From Halobacteriovoraceae bacterium (lineage in GTDB: Bacteria; Bdellovibrionota; Bacteriovoracia; Bacteriovoracales; Bacteriovoracaceae): a stretch of DNA of 64,000 nt. Shown in pieces: positions 8,222 through 16,687 of the stretch (positions are counted from its first letter, which is position 1; every line of letters begins with the position of its first letter). The DNA is taken from NCBI GenBank assembly GCA_002707495.1, contig PAMZ01000009.1:1-64000 (forward strand), read 5' to 3'. The translations under genes and the position numbers were made by a program. The notes under the pieces are model-generated. The model saw nothing but the letters and a program-made list of their open reading frames with translations, searched no databases and was not told where the DNA came from.

Positions 8222-9040
8222 ATGACAAATACGCAGCAAAGAGTTGTATCCGCACTCGTCCTCTTATTTATTTTTCTTCTGTGCTTATTCTTGGGCAAAC
8301 TAGCTATGTTAGTTTTAGTTGGAGTGACAGGAGCTCTCCTAGTCGATGAAATGTGTGCCAACATGCTGCGAGTACCTCGATCCCATTTTAGCTATATTGT
8401 TTCTCAGCTAAGCTTCATTGCTGGGTATAGCTTTTTTAATTTTATAGAGAAGTTTGTTTATTATGAAACACTGATTCTCAATGCGGGAATGACACTAAGT
8501 CTTTTACTCATTTTCTATTTGTTTTTGGAGAGAATGGATTCGAAATTATTGATTAGGCTTTTGAAGAAAAATTCTTATATTGTTGGAGTTTTTGTTCTTT
8601 TACCTATCTTATGTTTTGGGACGCTTATCCATCAAGATAGGTGGGTTGCAAATATTTTTTTAATTTTAATCCTAAATTCTAGTGTTGATATCGGCGCTTG
8701 GTTTTTCGGCAAGAATTTTGGGAAGAGAAAACTTTGGCCAAAAATTAGCCCAAATAAAACATTGACTGGTTTGGTCGGAGGAGTCATTTCCTCAGTAGTT
8801 TTATCAACTATATATATTCTCGTCATCTATGATAAAGTAAATTTTCAAATACTGCTTGCTCTTGCGGGACTTGGTATATTGGCTCAAATAGGTGATTTAA
8901 TTGAGTCAAAAATGAAGCGTCAATTGAAGGTAAAAGATAGTTCCAACTTGATTCCAGGTCACGGTGGCATTTATGATAGAATAGATTCTCTGGTCTTCAT
9001 TGCACCTTTCTTCGCACTTTTGGTCAGAGATTTACTCTAA
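8222..9040 (+). CDS. cdsA: Phosphatidate cytidylyltransferase
   Basis: CdsA converts phosphatidic acid and CTP to CDP-diacylglycerol in the inner membrane. The 272-residue protein has about 7-8 hydrophobic helices and the family signature near its C-terminus: SKMKRQLKVKDSSNLIPGHG, then GIYDRIDS (about residues 228-257). The ATG lies right after the uppS stop codon. CDP-diacylglycerol is the substrate for PssA, encoded four genes downstream. Confidence 0.95.
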   Translation: MTNTQQRVVSALVLLFIFLLCLFLGKLAMLVLVGVTGALLVDEMCANMLRVPRSHFSYIVSQLSFIAGYSFFNFIEKFVYYETLILNAGMTLSLLLIFYLFLERMDSKLLIRLLKKNSYIVGVFVLLPILCFGTLIHQDRWVANIFLILILNSSVDIGAWFFGKNFGKRKLWPKISPNKTLTGLVGGVISSVVLSTIYILVIYDKVNFQILLALAGLGILAQIGDLIESKMKRQLKVKDSSNLIPGHGGIYDRIDSLVFIAPFFALLVRDLL

Positions 9041-9051
9041 AGGAGTTTATT

Positions 9052-10623
9052 TTGATTTCTGGTATTTTAGTATTTTTTCTATTCTTAGGTCCTTTGGTAT
9101 TTTTTCACGAACTGGGACATTTTCTTTTTGCAAGACTTTGTGGAGTGAGGGTTGAGACTTTTTCAATCGGTTTTGGTCCCAAACTATTTAAGTGGAAAAG
9201 AGGGGATACGGTTTATGCATTTTCGGCCATACCACTAGGTGGTTACGTAAAAATGTTTGGCGACGATCCGCTTTCCAAGGATGAGCTTTCTGAAGAGGAT
9301 AAAAAAGTTGCCTATACCCACAAAAGTAAATGGCAAAGATTCTGGATAGTTTTTGGTGGTCCGTTGGCAAATTTTGTTATGGCATTTGTCTTATACTTTT
9401 TCTTAGCTGTAGATGGTGAAAAAGTTCCTGAACCTAAATTAGGTGTCATTAAAGCTGATAGTAAATTTCACTCTTTGGGTTTGAGGACTGGGGATGTTTT
9501 AAAAAGACTTAATGATAAAAAAATATATAATTTCGACGATGTAAATATTGCTGACTCTCAAATAAGTAAAATATTAGTTGGTCGAGGTGGTGAGGAAGTT
9601 GAACTTGAGACTCAAATATCCACTGAAAACTTTCAATCAAATCTATTGACTTCAGTGACTCAACTCAAGGCCCCGATTTATGTTGATGCAAATGGTGATT
9701 CTTTTCTCATAGAAAAGGAAGGTGGAGTTGTTGTATCAATTGAAGAGCTTTCCAATTTGAAAGGTGGAGACACGATTACTATTCAGAAGATTGAATCGGA
9801 TGTATCAAAACTTGGAGTTTGGGATCCCGAAAACACGCCTTTAAAGTTGTCATCATCAAAGAGCGCGACTTTGGATGAAAATGCAGATGAAGTCAACGAA
9901 GCTCTCAGAACATTAGGTTACTATCCTCGTGAACTTATGGTTAACAAAGTTACTACCGACTCAGCGGCAAAAGAAGCAGGAATTAAAGCTGGCGATATTA
10001 TAGTAGGGTTTGATAACGCTGAAGTGTCTTCATTTATAGATTTCAAAAATATGGTTCAGGATTTAAAAGAGCCCAAAGAAATTTCTCTTTCCGTTTTGAA
10101 TTCAAAGGGATTAAGAACAGTGGAGTTAACGCCTAAAGAGACTGTTTATAATGAGAAAAAAGTTCTATTGGTTGGTATTGAATCGGGGATCATCGGTTTT
10201 GGTAAGATGATTGAGTTTCAAGCAGACGGTATCTTTTCTGGGCTATCAATTGCGTTAAAGAGAACTGTAGATGGAACGGTTAATGTTGTAGGGATGTTTA
10301 AAAAGCTTATCTTCGGCGAAGTCTCTGTAAATAATCTTGGTGGACCGATTGCAATAGGTAAAGCTGCAAATGATTATTTTGACTTAGGCCTATCTATGTT
10401 TTTAAGGTTAATGGCCTTGATCTCAATTAATCTTGCCGTTATTAATTTGTTTCCAATACCCGTCTTAGATGGTGGACATATAGTTTTTATATTGTTTGAG
10501 CTAGTGAATGGTGGACCGTTATCTCGGAAAAAGCTTCTTTATGCACAACAATTTGGGATGTCATTACTTTTTCTTCTCATATTTGTTGCTGTATTTAATG
10601 ATATAAAGAGATTTCTACTTTGA
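9052..10623 (+). CDS. rseP: RIP metalloprotease RseP (site-2 protease)
   Basis: RseP-type intramembrane zinc proteases cleave anti-sigma factors and remnant signal peptides. The 523-residue protein has the HELGH zinc motif at residues 19-23 in the first membrane helix, periplasmic PDZ-like regions around 125-200 and 290-375, and the C-terminal NLFPIPVLDGGH motif near 467. It is longer than E. coli RseP (450), mainly through a longer periplasmic part. The TTG start is supported by an AAGGAG site 6-7 nt upstream. It sits 11 bp after cdsA. Confidence 0.95.
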   Translation: MISGILVFFLFLGPLVFFHELGHFLFARLCGVRVETFSIGFGPKLFKWKRGDTVYAFSAIPLGGYVKMFGDDPLSKDELSEEDKKVAYTHKSKWQRFWIVFGGPLANFVMAFVLYFFLAVDGEKVPEPKLGVIKADSKFHSLGLRTGDVLKRLNDKKIYNFDDVNIADSQISKILVGRGGEEVELETQISTENFQSNLLTSVTQLKAPIYVDANGDSFLIEKEGGVVVSIEELSNLKGGDTITIQKIESDVSKLGVWDPENTPLKLSSSKSATLDENADEVNEALRTLGYYPRELMVNKVTTDSAAKEAGIKAGDIIVGFDNAEVSSFIDFKNMVQDLKEPKEISLSVLNSKGLRTVELTPKETVYNEKKVLLVGIESGIIGFGKMIEFQADGIFSGLSIALKRTVDGTVNVVGMFKKLIFGEVSVNNLGGPIAIGKAANDYFDLGLSMFLRLMALISINLAVINLFPIPVLDGGHIVFILFELVNGGPLSRKKLLYAQQFGMSLLFLLIFVAVFNDIKRFLL

Positions 10624-10624
10624 T

Positions 10625-11218
10625 ATGTACCTCTACTTAGATACGTCGGAGGATTTAACTCTAGCGGTAATTCATTCAGATTATGAACTCATTGAGCTTA
10701 GTGAAATTAAAACCAAGAAAACTTCACTAGTTTTACAGAGCTCTATTGATGAATTAATGCAAAAACACGAAGTCACATTCTCAAAACTAGAAGGGATAAT
10801 TTTTTGTGCAGGTCCAGGTTCCTATACTGGAATGCGAGTCGGCCAGGGCTTTGTAGATATTTGTGGATGGCAAGGGATCAAGACTTATTCTTTCTATCAT
10901 TTTCAGATTCCAAAAATATTAAATAGAGATAAAGGTTATTGGATTTCTAAAGCTTTTAAAGGGGAAGACTTTATCTTTTCTTGGGATCAGAAAGGTGAGA
11001 GCCAATCGCTTATTCAAAGTAGCGAAAGTTTAACCAAAATGAATGGAGAGCTTTACTCTAGGTTTTCACAGTTTAATGATCAGAGCGTTATCTCAACTCA
11101 AGCGTTGCTAAAAAATCACTTAAAAGAAATTACAGAATATGTGGTTGAAAAAAACTTACAAGAACCACTTTTCTATTATAGGCCTTTAGAGGTTGAGTTT
11201 AAGGTGCCAAATGCTTAG
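10625..11218 (+). CDS. tsaB: tRNA threonylcarbamoyladenosine biosynthesis protein TsaB
   Basis: TsaB is the non-catalytic ASKHA-fold partner of TsaD in making t6A at position 37 of ANN-decoding tRNAs. The 197-residue protein starts with YLDTSEDLTLAVI and has the family motif GPGSYTGMRVG near residue 60. It is shorter than most TsaB (~230), mainly in the C-terminal half. The ATG is 1 nt after the rseP stop. Its end overlaps the next gene by 8 nt. Confidence 0.85.
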   Translation: MYLYLDTSEDLTLAVIHSDYELIELSEIKTKKTSLVLQSSIDELMQKHEVTFSKLEGIIFCAGPGSYTGMRVGQGFVDICGWQGIKTYSFYHFQIPKILNRDKGYWISKAFKGEDFIFSWDQKGESQSLIQSSESLTKMNGELYSRFSQFNDQSVISTQALLKNHLKEITEYVVEKNLQEPLFYYRPLEVEFKVPNA

Positions 11219-11786
11219 ATGGTTTTATCTCTCAAGGGAGACTCGATTTCGATTGGTTCTTCTCTTTTTTCTTTTCCTCTATTTTGCTTCTTGGTGGTCT
11301 ATCTTTTTTCTCATCTTGAGTTATGTTGGTCTCTTGTTTCTCTTCTATAGAAAACAAATCAACTTTACTTCAAGACGTGCATTGGATGATAATTTGATTC
11401 TCAGTCCCGTCAGTGGAAAAATTGTAAATATTGATAAGTCGGATAATGAAAAACTGAGGTTGGATATTAAAATGAGATTATTCGATGATTATGGTATTTT
11501 GATGCCATTCTATGGGGAAGTCATTTTCTATCAAAGAACAGATCAGGGACTTGAGGAGTTTGAGGCATCCTCTGGAAAAATAGGATTTACAAAGATTTTA
11601 ATTGAAAAGAGCCTATTTAGTCCTAGGATTTTTGTGAGAGCCGGAGACAAGGCAAGTTCTGGAGTTTTCCTAGGATATAAACCATTCGGTGGTATAATAA
11701 AGATTGAAGTACCAATAGCTTGTGAGATTCTTGTTGAAGAGGGAGACGAGATATTATCAGCTCAAACAATTTTAGCGTCACTATAA
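11211..11786 (+). CDS. Phosphatidylserine decarboxylase-like protein, probably inactive
   Basis: The 191-residue protein has two N-terminal membrane segments (to about residue 45), then a beta-rich domain like small PSDs: an SPVSGKIV segment and a RAGDKASSGVFLG segment. Active PSDs self-cleave at a Gly-Ser bond and use a His in a DVHVNR-type motif. Here the Ser position is Gly (FGG, residues 159-161) and the His segment reads DDYGILMP. Both catalytic features appear lost, so a pseudoenzyme or lipid-binding role is inferred. ATG 11211 with AAGGTG upstream is preferred over TTG 11193. It is directly followed by pssA, which supports a phospholipid context. Confidence 0.65.
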   Translation: MLRWFYLSRETRFRLVLLFFLFLYFASWWSIFFLILSYVGLLFLFYRKQINFTSRRALDDNLILSPVSGKIVNIDKSDNEKLRLDIKMRLFDDYGILMPFYGEVIFYQRTDQGLEEFEASSGKIGFTKILIEKSLFSPRIFVRAGDKASSGVFLGYKPFGGIIKIEVPIACEILVEEGDEILSAQTILASL

Positions 11787-11803
11787 AGACTAAGAGGATT
11801 GAA

Positions 11804-12556
11804 GTGGAACCTAAGAAAAAACCAGATAAATTAGCATTTTTTCTTCCTAATATTTTTACATCACTAAATATTGCCTGTGGATTTACGGCTATATTATTTT
11901 CTGTACAACAAGATTTTTCAAAAGCTTGTTTCTTAATCATTTTAGGAGCCGTATTTGATAGCGTTGATGGAAGGGTTGCACGACTTGTTGGAGCTCAATC
12001 TTCATTTGGCGAACAATATGACTCTCTAAGTGACTTAATTACTTTTGGAATGGCACCAAGTTTAATTTTTTATAATAAGTTTTTGATCGGGACCGGTCGA
12101 GTTGGAATGGTGGTCTCATTTTTCTTCCTTCTGTGTGGGGCTTTGAGATTAGCTCGCTTTAACGCTAATATAACTAGGGTTAAGAGTGATTATTTTCAGG
12201 GAATACCAATTCCAGGGGCTGCTAGTGCAATTATTGGGTATATTTATTTGTCTGATGTATTTCCCACTTATTTGAATAATAGCTATTTTGCTGTTCCCTA
12301 TATTTCATTTTATGCCTTTTTAATGATTTCAAACTTACCTTTTAACTCCTTTAAAAACTCTAAATGGGTCCGTATTCATAAACGAAAGAGTTTGTTTATC
12401 ATCATAATTTTGGCCATTTCGATTTTGAGCTATCATGAAGTGATGTTGTTTGCTGTAATATCAGTCTATGTTGTAGCTAGCATTCTATATTTGCTTACTC
12501 ACCGGAAAAAATTTGCTCATATTTTTGACTGGGATGAGGATGAAGAAAAAGTATAA
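11804..12556 (+). CDS. pssA: CDP-diacylglycerol--serine O-phosphatidyltransferase
   Basis: PssA makes phosphatidylserine from CDP-diacylglycerol and serine. The 250-residue membrane protein has the CDP-alcohol phosphatidyltransferase motif DG-x2-AR-x8-G-x3-D-x3-D within residues ~48-72 (DGRVAR ... GEQYDSLSD). At least six hydrophobic helices follow. The GTG start has AGAGG upstream. It lies 17 bp after the PSD-like gene, the usual product/consumer pairing, although that neighbour seems to lack catalytic residues. Confidence 0.93.
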   Translation: MEPKKKPDKLAFFLPNIFTSLNIACGFTAILFSVQQDFSKACFLIILGAVFDSVDGRVARLVGAQSSFGEQYDSLSDLITFGMAPSLIFYNKFLIGTGRVGMVVSFFFLLCGALRLARFNANITRVKSDYFQGIPIPGAASAIIGYIYLSDVFPTYLNNSYFAVPYISFYAFLMISNLPFNSFKNSKWVRIHKRKSLFIIIILAISILSYHEVMLFAVISVYVVASILYLLTHRKKFAHIFDWDEDEEKV

Positions 12557-13304
12557 ACTTATTATTGCTTTTGATGGCAGCTCTTTTCATGGTTGGCAAA
12601 AGCAAAAAAATACCACTCTAACTATTCAAGGTCTGGTTGAAAAAGCATTAAGCGAAATCTTCAAGGAAAAAATATATACGCAAGGTTCAGGTAGAACTGA
12701 TGCAAAAGTTCACTCCATAAATCATCACGTAGTTTTTGAAGCTCCTTTCTCAATTGAGACTCAAAATCTTGTGAGAGCGCTCAACTCTCATTTACCTAAG
12801 ACAATCAGGTGCTATTCGGTTGATAGTCTTGAAAACGATCTGATTGCTACATCTGATGCTAAATATAGGCGCTATCAATATTTGTTTTCTACAGAAGAGA
12901 TAGCAACTCCTTTTCAAGAAAAGTTAATGACTCATATTCCCTACCCTTTGGACATCGAAAAGATGAGGCAGGCGTCAGAGCTATTTGTGGGGGCACATGA
13001 TTTTAGATGTTTTATGACTCAGGGAAGTGACCCGAAGTCCACGAAAAGAGAAGTTTTTAGTTCACGGATTACTGAATGTAGTGAAACTTTTCATGGATTA
13101 TTTCCAGAGCATTATCTCTTTGAAATAGAGGCCACTGGATTTTTGAAGCAGATGGTCAGATTGATATTTGGTGCACTTGTTGAAGTGGGAAAAGGAAGAC
13201 TTGAGTTAGAAAGAATCCAACAAGCTTTGAAAAATCCCAATGGAGAGCATATCGCTCCTTGTGCGCCACCAGAAGGACTATATAAAGCATTTGTGAAGTA
13301 TTAA
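12540..13304 (+). CDS. truA: tRNA pseudouridine synthase A
   Basis: TruA makes pseudouridine at positions 38-40 of the tRNA anticodon arm. From the ATG at 12540 the protein has 254 residues. It begins with YKLIIAFDGSSFHGWQ and contains the catalytic motif GSGRTDAKVH, whose Asp is the nucleophile, and the MVRLIFGALVEVG segment. The gene overlaps pssA by 17 nt, so translational coupling is likely. ATG 12534 is an equally reachable start two codons upstream. Confidence 0.95.
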   Translation: MKKKYKLIIAFDGSSFHGWQKQKNTTLTIQGLVEKALSEIFKEKIYTQGSGRTDAKVHSINHHVVFEAPFSIETQNLVRALNSHLPKTIRCYSVDSLENDLIATSDAKYRRYQYLFSTEEIATPFQEKLMTHIPYPLDIEKMRQASELFVGAHDFRCFMTQGSDPKSTKREVFSSRITECSETFHGLFPEHYLFEIEATGFLKQMVRLIFGALVEVGKGRLELERIQQALKNPNGEHIAPCAPPEGLYKAFVKY

Positions 13305-13317
13305 AGTCGCTATTGCT

Positions 13318-13346
13318 TTGACATTATCGGTCTAATTGGTTAATTT
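13318..13346 (+). promoter_or_regulatory. Probable sigma-70-type promoter of tig
   Basis: TTGACA (13318-13323) and TAATTT (13341-13346) are separated by 17 bp in the 88-bp gap before tig. The -35 box is a perfect match and the -10 box is moderate. Confidence 0.45.
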
Positions 13347-13392
13347 CAGGCATTACAAATGAAATTTAATTCACCGCGCAAAAGAGGTCATA

Positions 13393-14673
13393 ATGTCTTA
13401 TTCTGTTGAAAGCATAAACGGATGCACAAAGAAACTAGTTTTTAACTTTGAAGGTGTTGATTTATCAACTCAAATTGAAGATGCCTTAAAAGAAAAACAA
13501 AAAAATTCTAACTTAAAAGGATTCCGAAAAGGTAAAGCTCCGATGAATTTTGTAAAACAAGTTTATGGCGCTCAGGCTGAAAACGATGCCCTTTATAGAT
13601 TTGTTTCACAAGAATTTTACAAAGCGGTTCAAGAAGAAAAGCTTCAAGCTGTAGGCTATCCAGCTTTTGGTAATACAAAATTTGAAAATGATAATGTGAG
13701 CTTCGAGGCTACTGTTGAAATTTTTCCTGAGGTAGATGTTAAAGACTACTCTTCGTATGAATTTACAAAAGGCGATGATTCAGTTTCAGATGCCGACTTT
13801 GAAGAAATGAAAAACCGCTACCTTGCTCCTAAAGCAGAAATGGTAGAGGTTACGGATGAAAATAAAACTTTGGAAAACGGATTGTTTGCCGTTTTCAATT
13901 TCGAGGGAGAAAAGCCAGACGGAACTAAACCAGAAAATATGAAAGCAGAGGAATTTCTGCTGGAAATTGGTTCTGGTCAATTTATTCCTGGATTCGAAGA
14001 AGGAATGGTTGGACTTAAAAAAGGTGAAAAGAAAACAATCGAAGTCACTTTCCCTTCTGAATATCACGAGCCAGATTTAAGAGATATGGGGGTGAAGTTT
14101 CATGTGGAGCTTTTAGAAATTAAAGAAAGAAAAGTTCCTGAGCTTACTGATGAATTGGCCAAAGAATTTGGATTTGAATCAGTTGAAGACTTCAATACTA
14201 AAAATAAAGCAAGGTTGGTAGATCAGAAAAAACGTGAAGTTTCCTCTCAATTAAACGAGCAGATTCTAAAAAAACTCGTAGAAGATAATCCGTTTGATGT
14301 TCCACAAGCATTGATTGACCAGCAGAAAACTGCTGTAAGAGAAGATCTTGGTGCAAATCTGAGACAGCAAGGCTTTGATGAGTCTATGACTCAGCAATAT
14401 TTTGAGAAATGGGAAGAAGACATTATTCAAAAAGCTGAGTTTCAAGTCCGCTCAGGTCTTATTCTAGATAAGATTTCAAAAAAATATGAGATTGAAGCTA
14501 CCGAAGAGGATTTTAATAAGAAAATCGATGAGATGGCGACTCAATCAGGTATGGAGCGTGATCAAATCTCTGGTTATTATTCTTCAAATGAAAATATTAA
14601 AAATAATATTATGTATGCGATCCGAGAAGAAAAAACTTTTGATAAATTAATTTCAGAAATGAAAGTAAAGTAA
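13393..14673 (+). CDS. tig: Trigger factor (ribosome-associated chaperone and PPIase)
   Basis: Trigger factor binds near the ribosomal exit tunnel and shields nascent chains. The 426-residue protein has the N-terminal ribosome-binding domain with the GFRKGKAP signature (residues ~42-49). A central FKBP-type PPIase domain (about 155-240, with PGFEEGMVGLKKGEKK) and a C-terminal helical chaperone domain follow. A GAGGT site precedes the ATG. The clpP-clpX genes that often follow tig are not here; a bidirectional terminator and an opposing gene follow instead. Confidence 0.96.
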   Translation: MSYSVESINGCTKKLVFNFEGVDLSTQIEDALKEKQKNSNLKGFRKGKAPMNFVKQVYGAQAENDALYRFVSQEFYKAVQEEKLQAVGYPAFGNTKFENDNVSFEATVEIFPEVDVKDYSSYEFTKGDDSVSDADFEEMKNRYLAPKAEMVEVTDENKTLENGLFAVFNFEGEKPDGTKPENMKAEEFLLEIGSGQFIPGFEEGMVGLKKGEKKTIEVTFPSEYHEPDLRDMGVKFHVELLEIKERKVPELTDELAKEFGFESVEDFNTKNKARLVDQKKREVSSQLNEQILKKLVEDNPFDVPQALIDQQKTAVREDLGANLRQQGFDESMTQQYFEKWEEDIIQKAEFQVRSGLILDKISKKYEIEATEEDFNKKIDEMATQSGMERDQISGYYSSNENIKNNIMYAIREEKTFDKLISEMKVK

Positions 14674-14674
14674 G

Positions 14675-14708
14675 TTTTAGGCCCTCTTTCTAGGGGGCCT
14701 AAATTTTG
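14675..14708. terminator. Bidirectional intrinsic terminator between tig and the ComEC-like gene
   Basis: TTTTAGGCCC and GGGCCTAAA form a strong stem flanked by A/T-rich sequence on both sides (TTTT-type runs on either strand). It lies between convergent genes and overlaps the last bases of the minus-strand gene. Confidence 0.8.
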
Positions 14709-15712
14709 TATCCCCCCCACTCAATATTTTTACTCCTGCAATTCAAATATTCGTTACATTTTCGATCTAAAAAGTCATAAGCCTTGAGCTGTTCACCTAA
14801 TCGTCCCGGCGATAGAAAGAATTTTGTGGGAGAGGAATAATTCCAGTTTGGCGTCACCGGTGTGGGAAGCAGCAAGAGAGTCACAAAGATAATTTTGGGA
14901 TACTGAATTTTAAGACTAATGAACAGAGTCAGCAGAATACTGAGGCTAAAGCCAAAAACAAAAAGTTGAGAGCTTTCATTTACGACCCACTCTATGAGTT
15001 TGAAGTAGGGAGAAAGATTAAACTCAGCTGAAGATGGAAGAAGGGAGTTGAAAAATATAAGTGGGAAGAATGCACTTGATACGAGAGTGATAATTGGATT
15101 TAGAATGAAAATTAGAATATTGGACTCACTTCCTGAGAGGCTATTTAGTAAGAGGTTTTGAAAATTTAAATAGAATAAACATTTTATAGGGTTCTTTCTG
15201 AATATAATTATTGTTCCCCAAAAAAGAAGGCTATAGAGAAAGCTGAGAGGTTCTTGAAATTGACCTAGAAAAAAACTAAGCACGAATGTGAGGGCGAAGT
15301 GCAGTTCTAGACTCGTTTTTTTTAAAACAAGATGAAGTATCTTAAAAATGAGTACTCTCTCCATAGATGCATAGCTGTAGTAATAGTTTAGAAAAATAAG
15401 AAATGCGACCAGAAGCAAAGAGAGTATCTTTTTAGGTAAAAAGCGAATAAAGAAAAAACTTGAGAGATGTAAGCCTGAAGGAGTGAATAAATGAAGCAGA
15501 CCTAGTTGTCTAAGACCTCTTTTTAGTTGATAGCCAATTTTGGCTTTATCCCCAGTGATCATAGAATAATAGAGCGGGGATTTGAGATTTCCCTTTGATA
15601 GCTGGATTGATATAAAAGACTTCTGAGGTTGTTTACAAGGGAGTTTTAGGGAATGAGCGATAAATAAAAGGCTTAATAAGACTAAAATCCCGTGATGCAT
15701 GCTAGTATTCAT
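14699..15712 (-). CDS. ComEC/Rec2-like competence membrane protein, short form
   Basis: The 337-residue protein is mostly hydrophobic, with about seven or more membrane helices. It contains an FTPSGLHLSSFFF segment near residue 77, matching the (I/T)PSGLHL motif of the ComEC/Rec2 competence domain. Full ComEC (~700-800 residues) also has an OB domain and a metallo-beta-lactamase nuclease domain. Neither is visible here; only a ~40-residue hydrophilic tail follows. It could be a split ComEC half or a diverged paralogue without DNA-processing activity. It is convergent with tig. Confidence 0.65.
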   Translation of the reverse strand: MNTSMHHGILVLLSLLFIAHSLKLPCKQPQKSFISIQLSKGNLKSPLYYSMITGDKAKIGYQLKRGLRQLGLLHLFTPSGLHLSSFFFIRFLPKKILSLLLVAFLIFLNYYYSYASMERVLIFKILHLVLKKTSLELHFALTFVLSFFLGQFQEPLSFLYSLLFWGTIIIFRKNPIKCLFYLNFQNLLLNSLSGSESNILIFILNPIITLVSSAFFPLIFFNSLLPSSAEFNLSPYFKLIEWVVNESSQLFVFGFSLSILLTLFISLKIQYPKIIFVTLLLLPTPVTPNWNYSSPTKFFLSPGRLGEQLKAYDFLDRKCNEYLNCRSKNIEWGGYKI

Positions 15713-15798
15713 GCTAGATATAAACTAATTAGAGAATTATAAACCATTGAATTATGGGTTGATCAACGTATAGGGTTAGAATAAAAGAAGGATCAATA

Positions 15799-16635
15799 AT
15801 GAGAATTTCTACAGTTTATAAAGATCAGATAGATTTTTTCTTAAAAGAAGACGAACTTGAAAGATCGTCTCAATATATTTTGTCTCTACCAAGTGACCAA
15901 GTGGTTTGCCACTTAAAACTAAAAGATGATTTGATGCTTGCAGGAGCTCCTTTTTTTCATGCGGTTTTTGAACATCTTGCCCAAAAACCATTAGATATGC
16001 AGACTGTTCTTAATTGTGAAGGGCAAAGCTTTAAAAAATCTGATCAAAAAATTATCGAGTTTAAGCTTCCCTTTAATATTGCTTTAAGTGGAGAGAGAAT
16101 AGCTCTTAATCTGCTGCAAAGAGCCAGTGCGATTGCTAGTTATACGAGTGAAATGGTGCAAGCTGCCGGAGAGGTGAAAATTTTAGATACGAGAAAAACC
16201 ACTCCGGGTCTTAGATTTCTTGAAAAGTATGCCGTAAAGATTGGAGGGGGGCATAACCATAGACTCTCTCAGACCGATATTTGGATGATTAAGGATAATC
16301 ATAAGAATTTCTTCGGTGGCGTTGAAAAGGCAATTGAGTATTTTCAAAATTTGGGCGGCTTTTATCAGCCTATTGTTCTTGAAATTCACGATGTCCCTGA
16401 GATTAAACCAGCACTTGATCTCGGAATTAAGCATTTTCTTTTAGACAATTTTTCCGAGGCTCAAATTCATGCGGCTGTAGCGATCAAGCCTAAAGGTGTA
16501 ACTTACGAGCTATCTGGCGGAATCAATTTGCAGAATCTAAAAGAGTTGAGTCTTTCTGGAATTGACTGTGTGAGTTCAGGATCGTTAACTTACAATGCTC
16601 CTCATAAGGATATCTCCCTTAAAATAAATGAGTAA
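15799..16635 (+). CDS. nadC: Nicotinate-nucleotide pyrophosphorylase (quinolinate phosphoribosyltransferase)
   Basis: NadC converts quinolinate and PRPP to nicotinate mononucleotide, the joining step of de novo NAD synthesis. The 278-residue protein has the family landmarks GERIALNLLQRASAIAS, DTRKTTPGLR (near residue 131) and the GGGHNHR motif (near 152), plus ELSGGI and SSGSLTY near the C-terminus. An AAGGA site lies 7-8 nt before the ATG. A perfect 10-bp palindrome GTTGATCAAC at 15758-15767 lies in its upstream gap and might be an operator. Confidence 0.96.
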   Translation: MRISTVYKDQIDFFLKEDELERSSQYILSLPSDQVVCHLKLKDDLMLAGAPFFHAVFEHLAQKPLDMQTVLNCEGQSFKKSDQKIIEFKLPFNIALSGERIALNLLQRASAIASYTSEMVQAAGEVKILDTRKTTPGLRFLEKYAVKIGGGHNHRLSQTDIWMIKDNHKNFFGGVEKAIEYFQNLGGFYQPIVLEIHDVPEIKPALDLGIKHFLLDNFSEAQIHAAVAIKPKGVTYELSGGINLQNLKELSLSGIDCVSSGSLTYNAPHKDISLKINE

Positions 16636-16687
16636 TTCTTACATAGCACTGGTCGAATGAAGCCAATATTCATAATATAGCGCCCTT

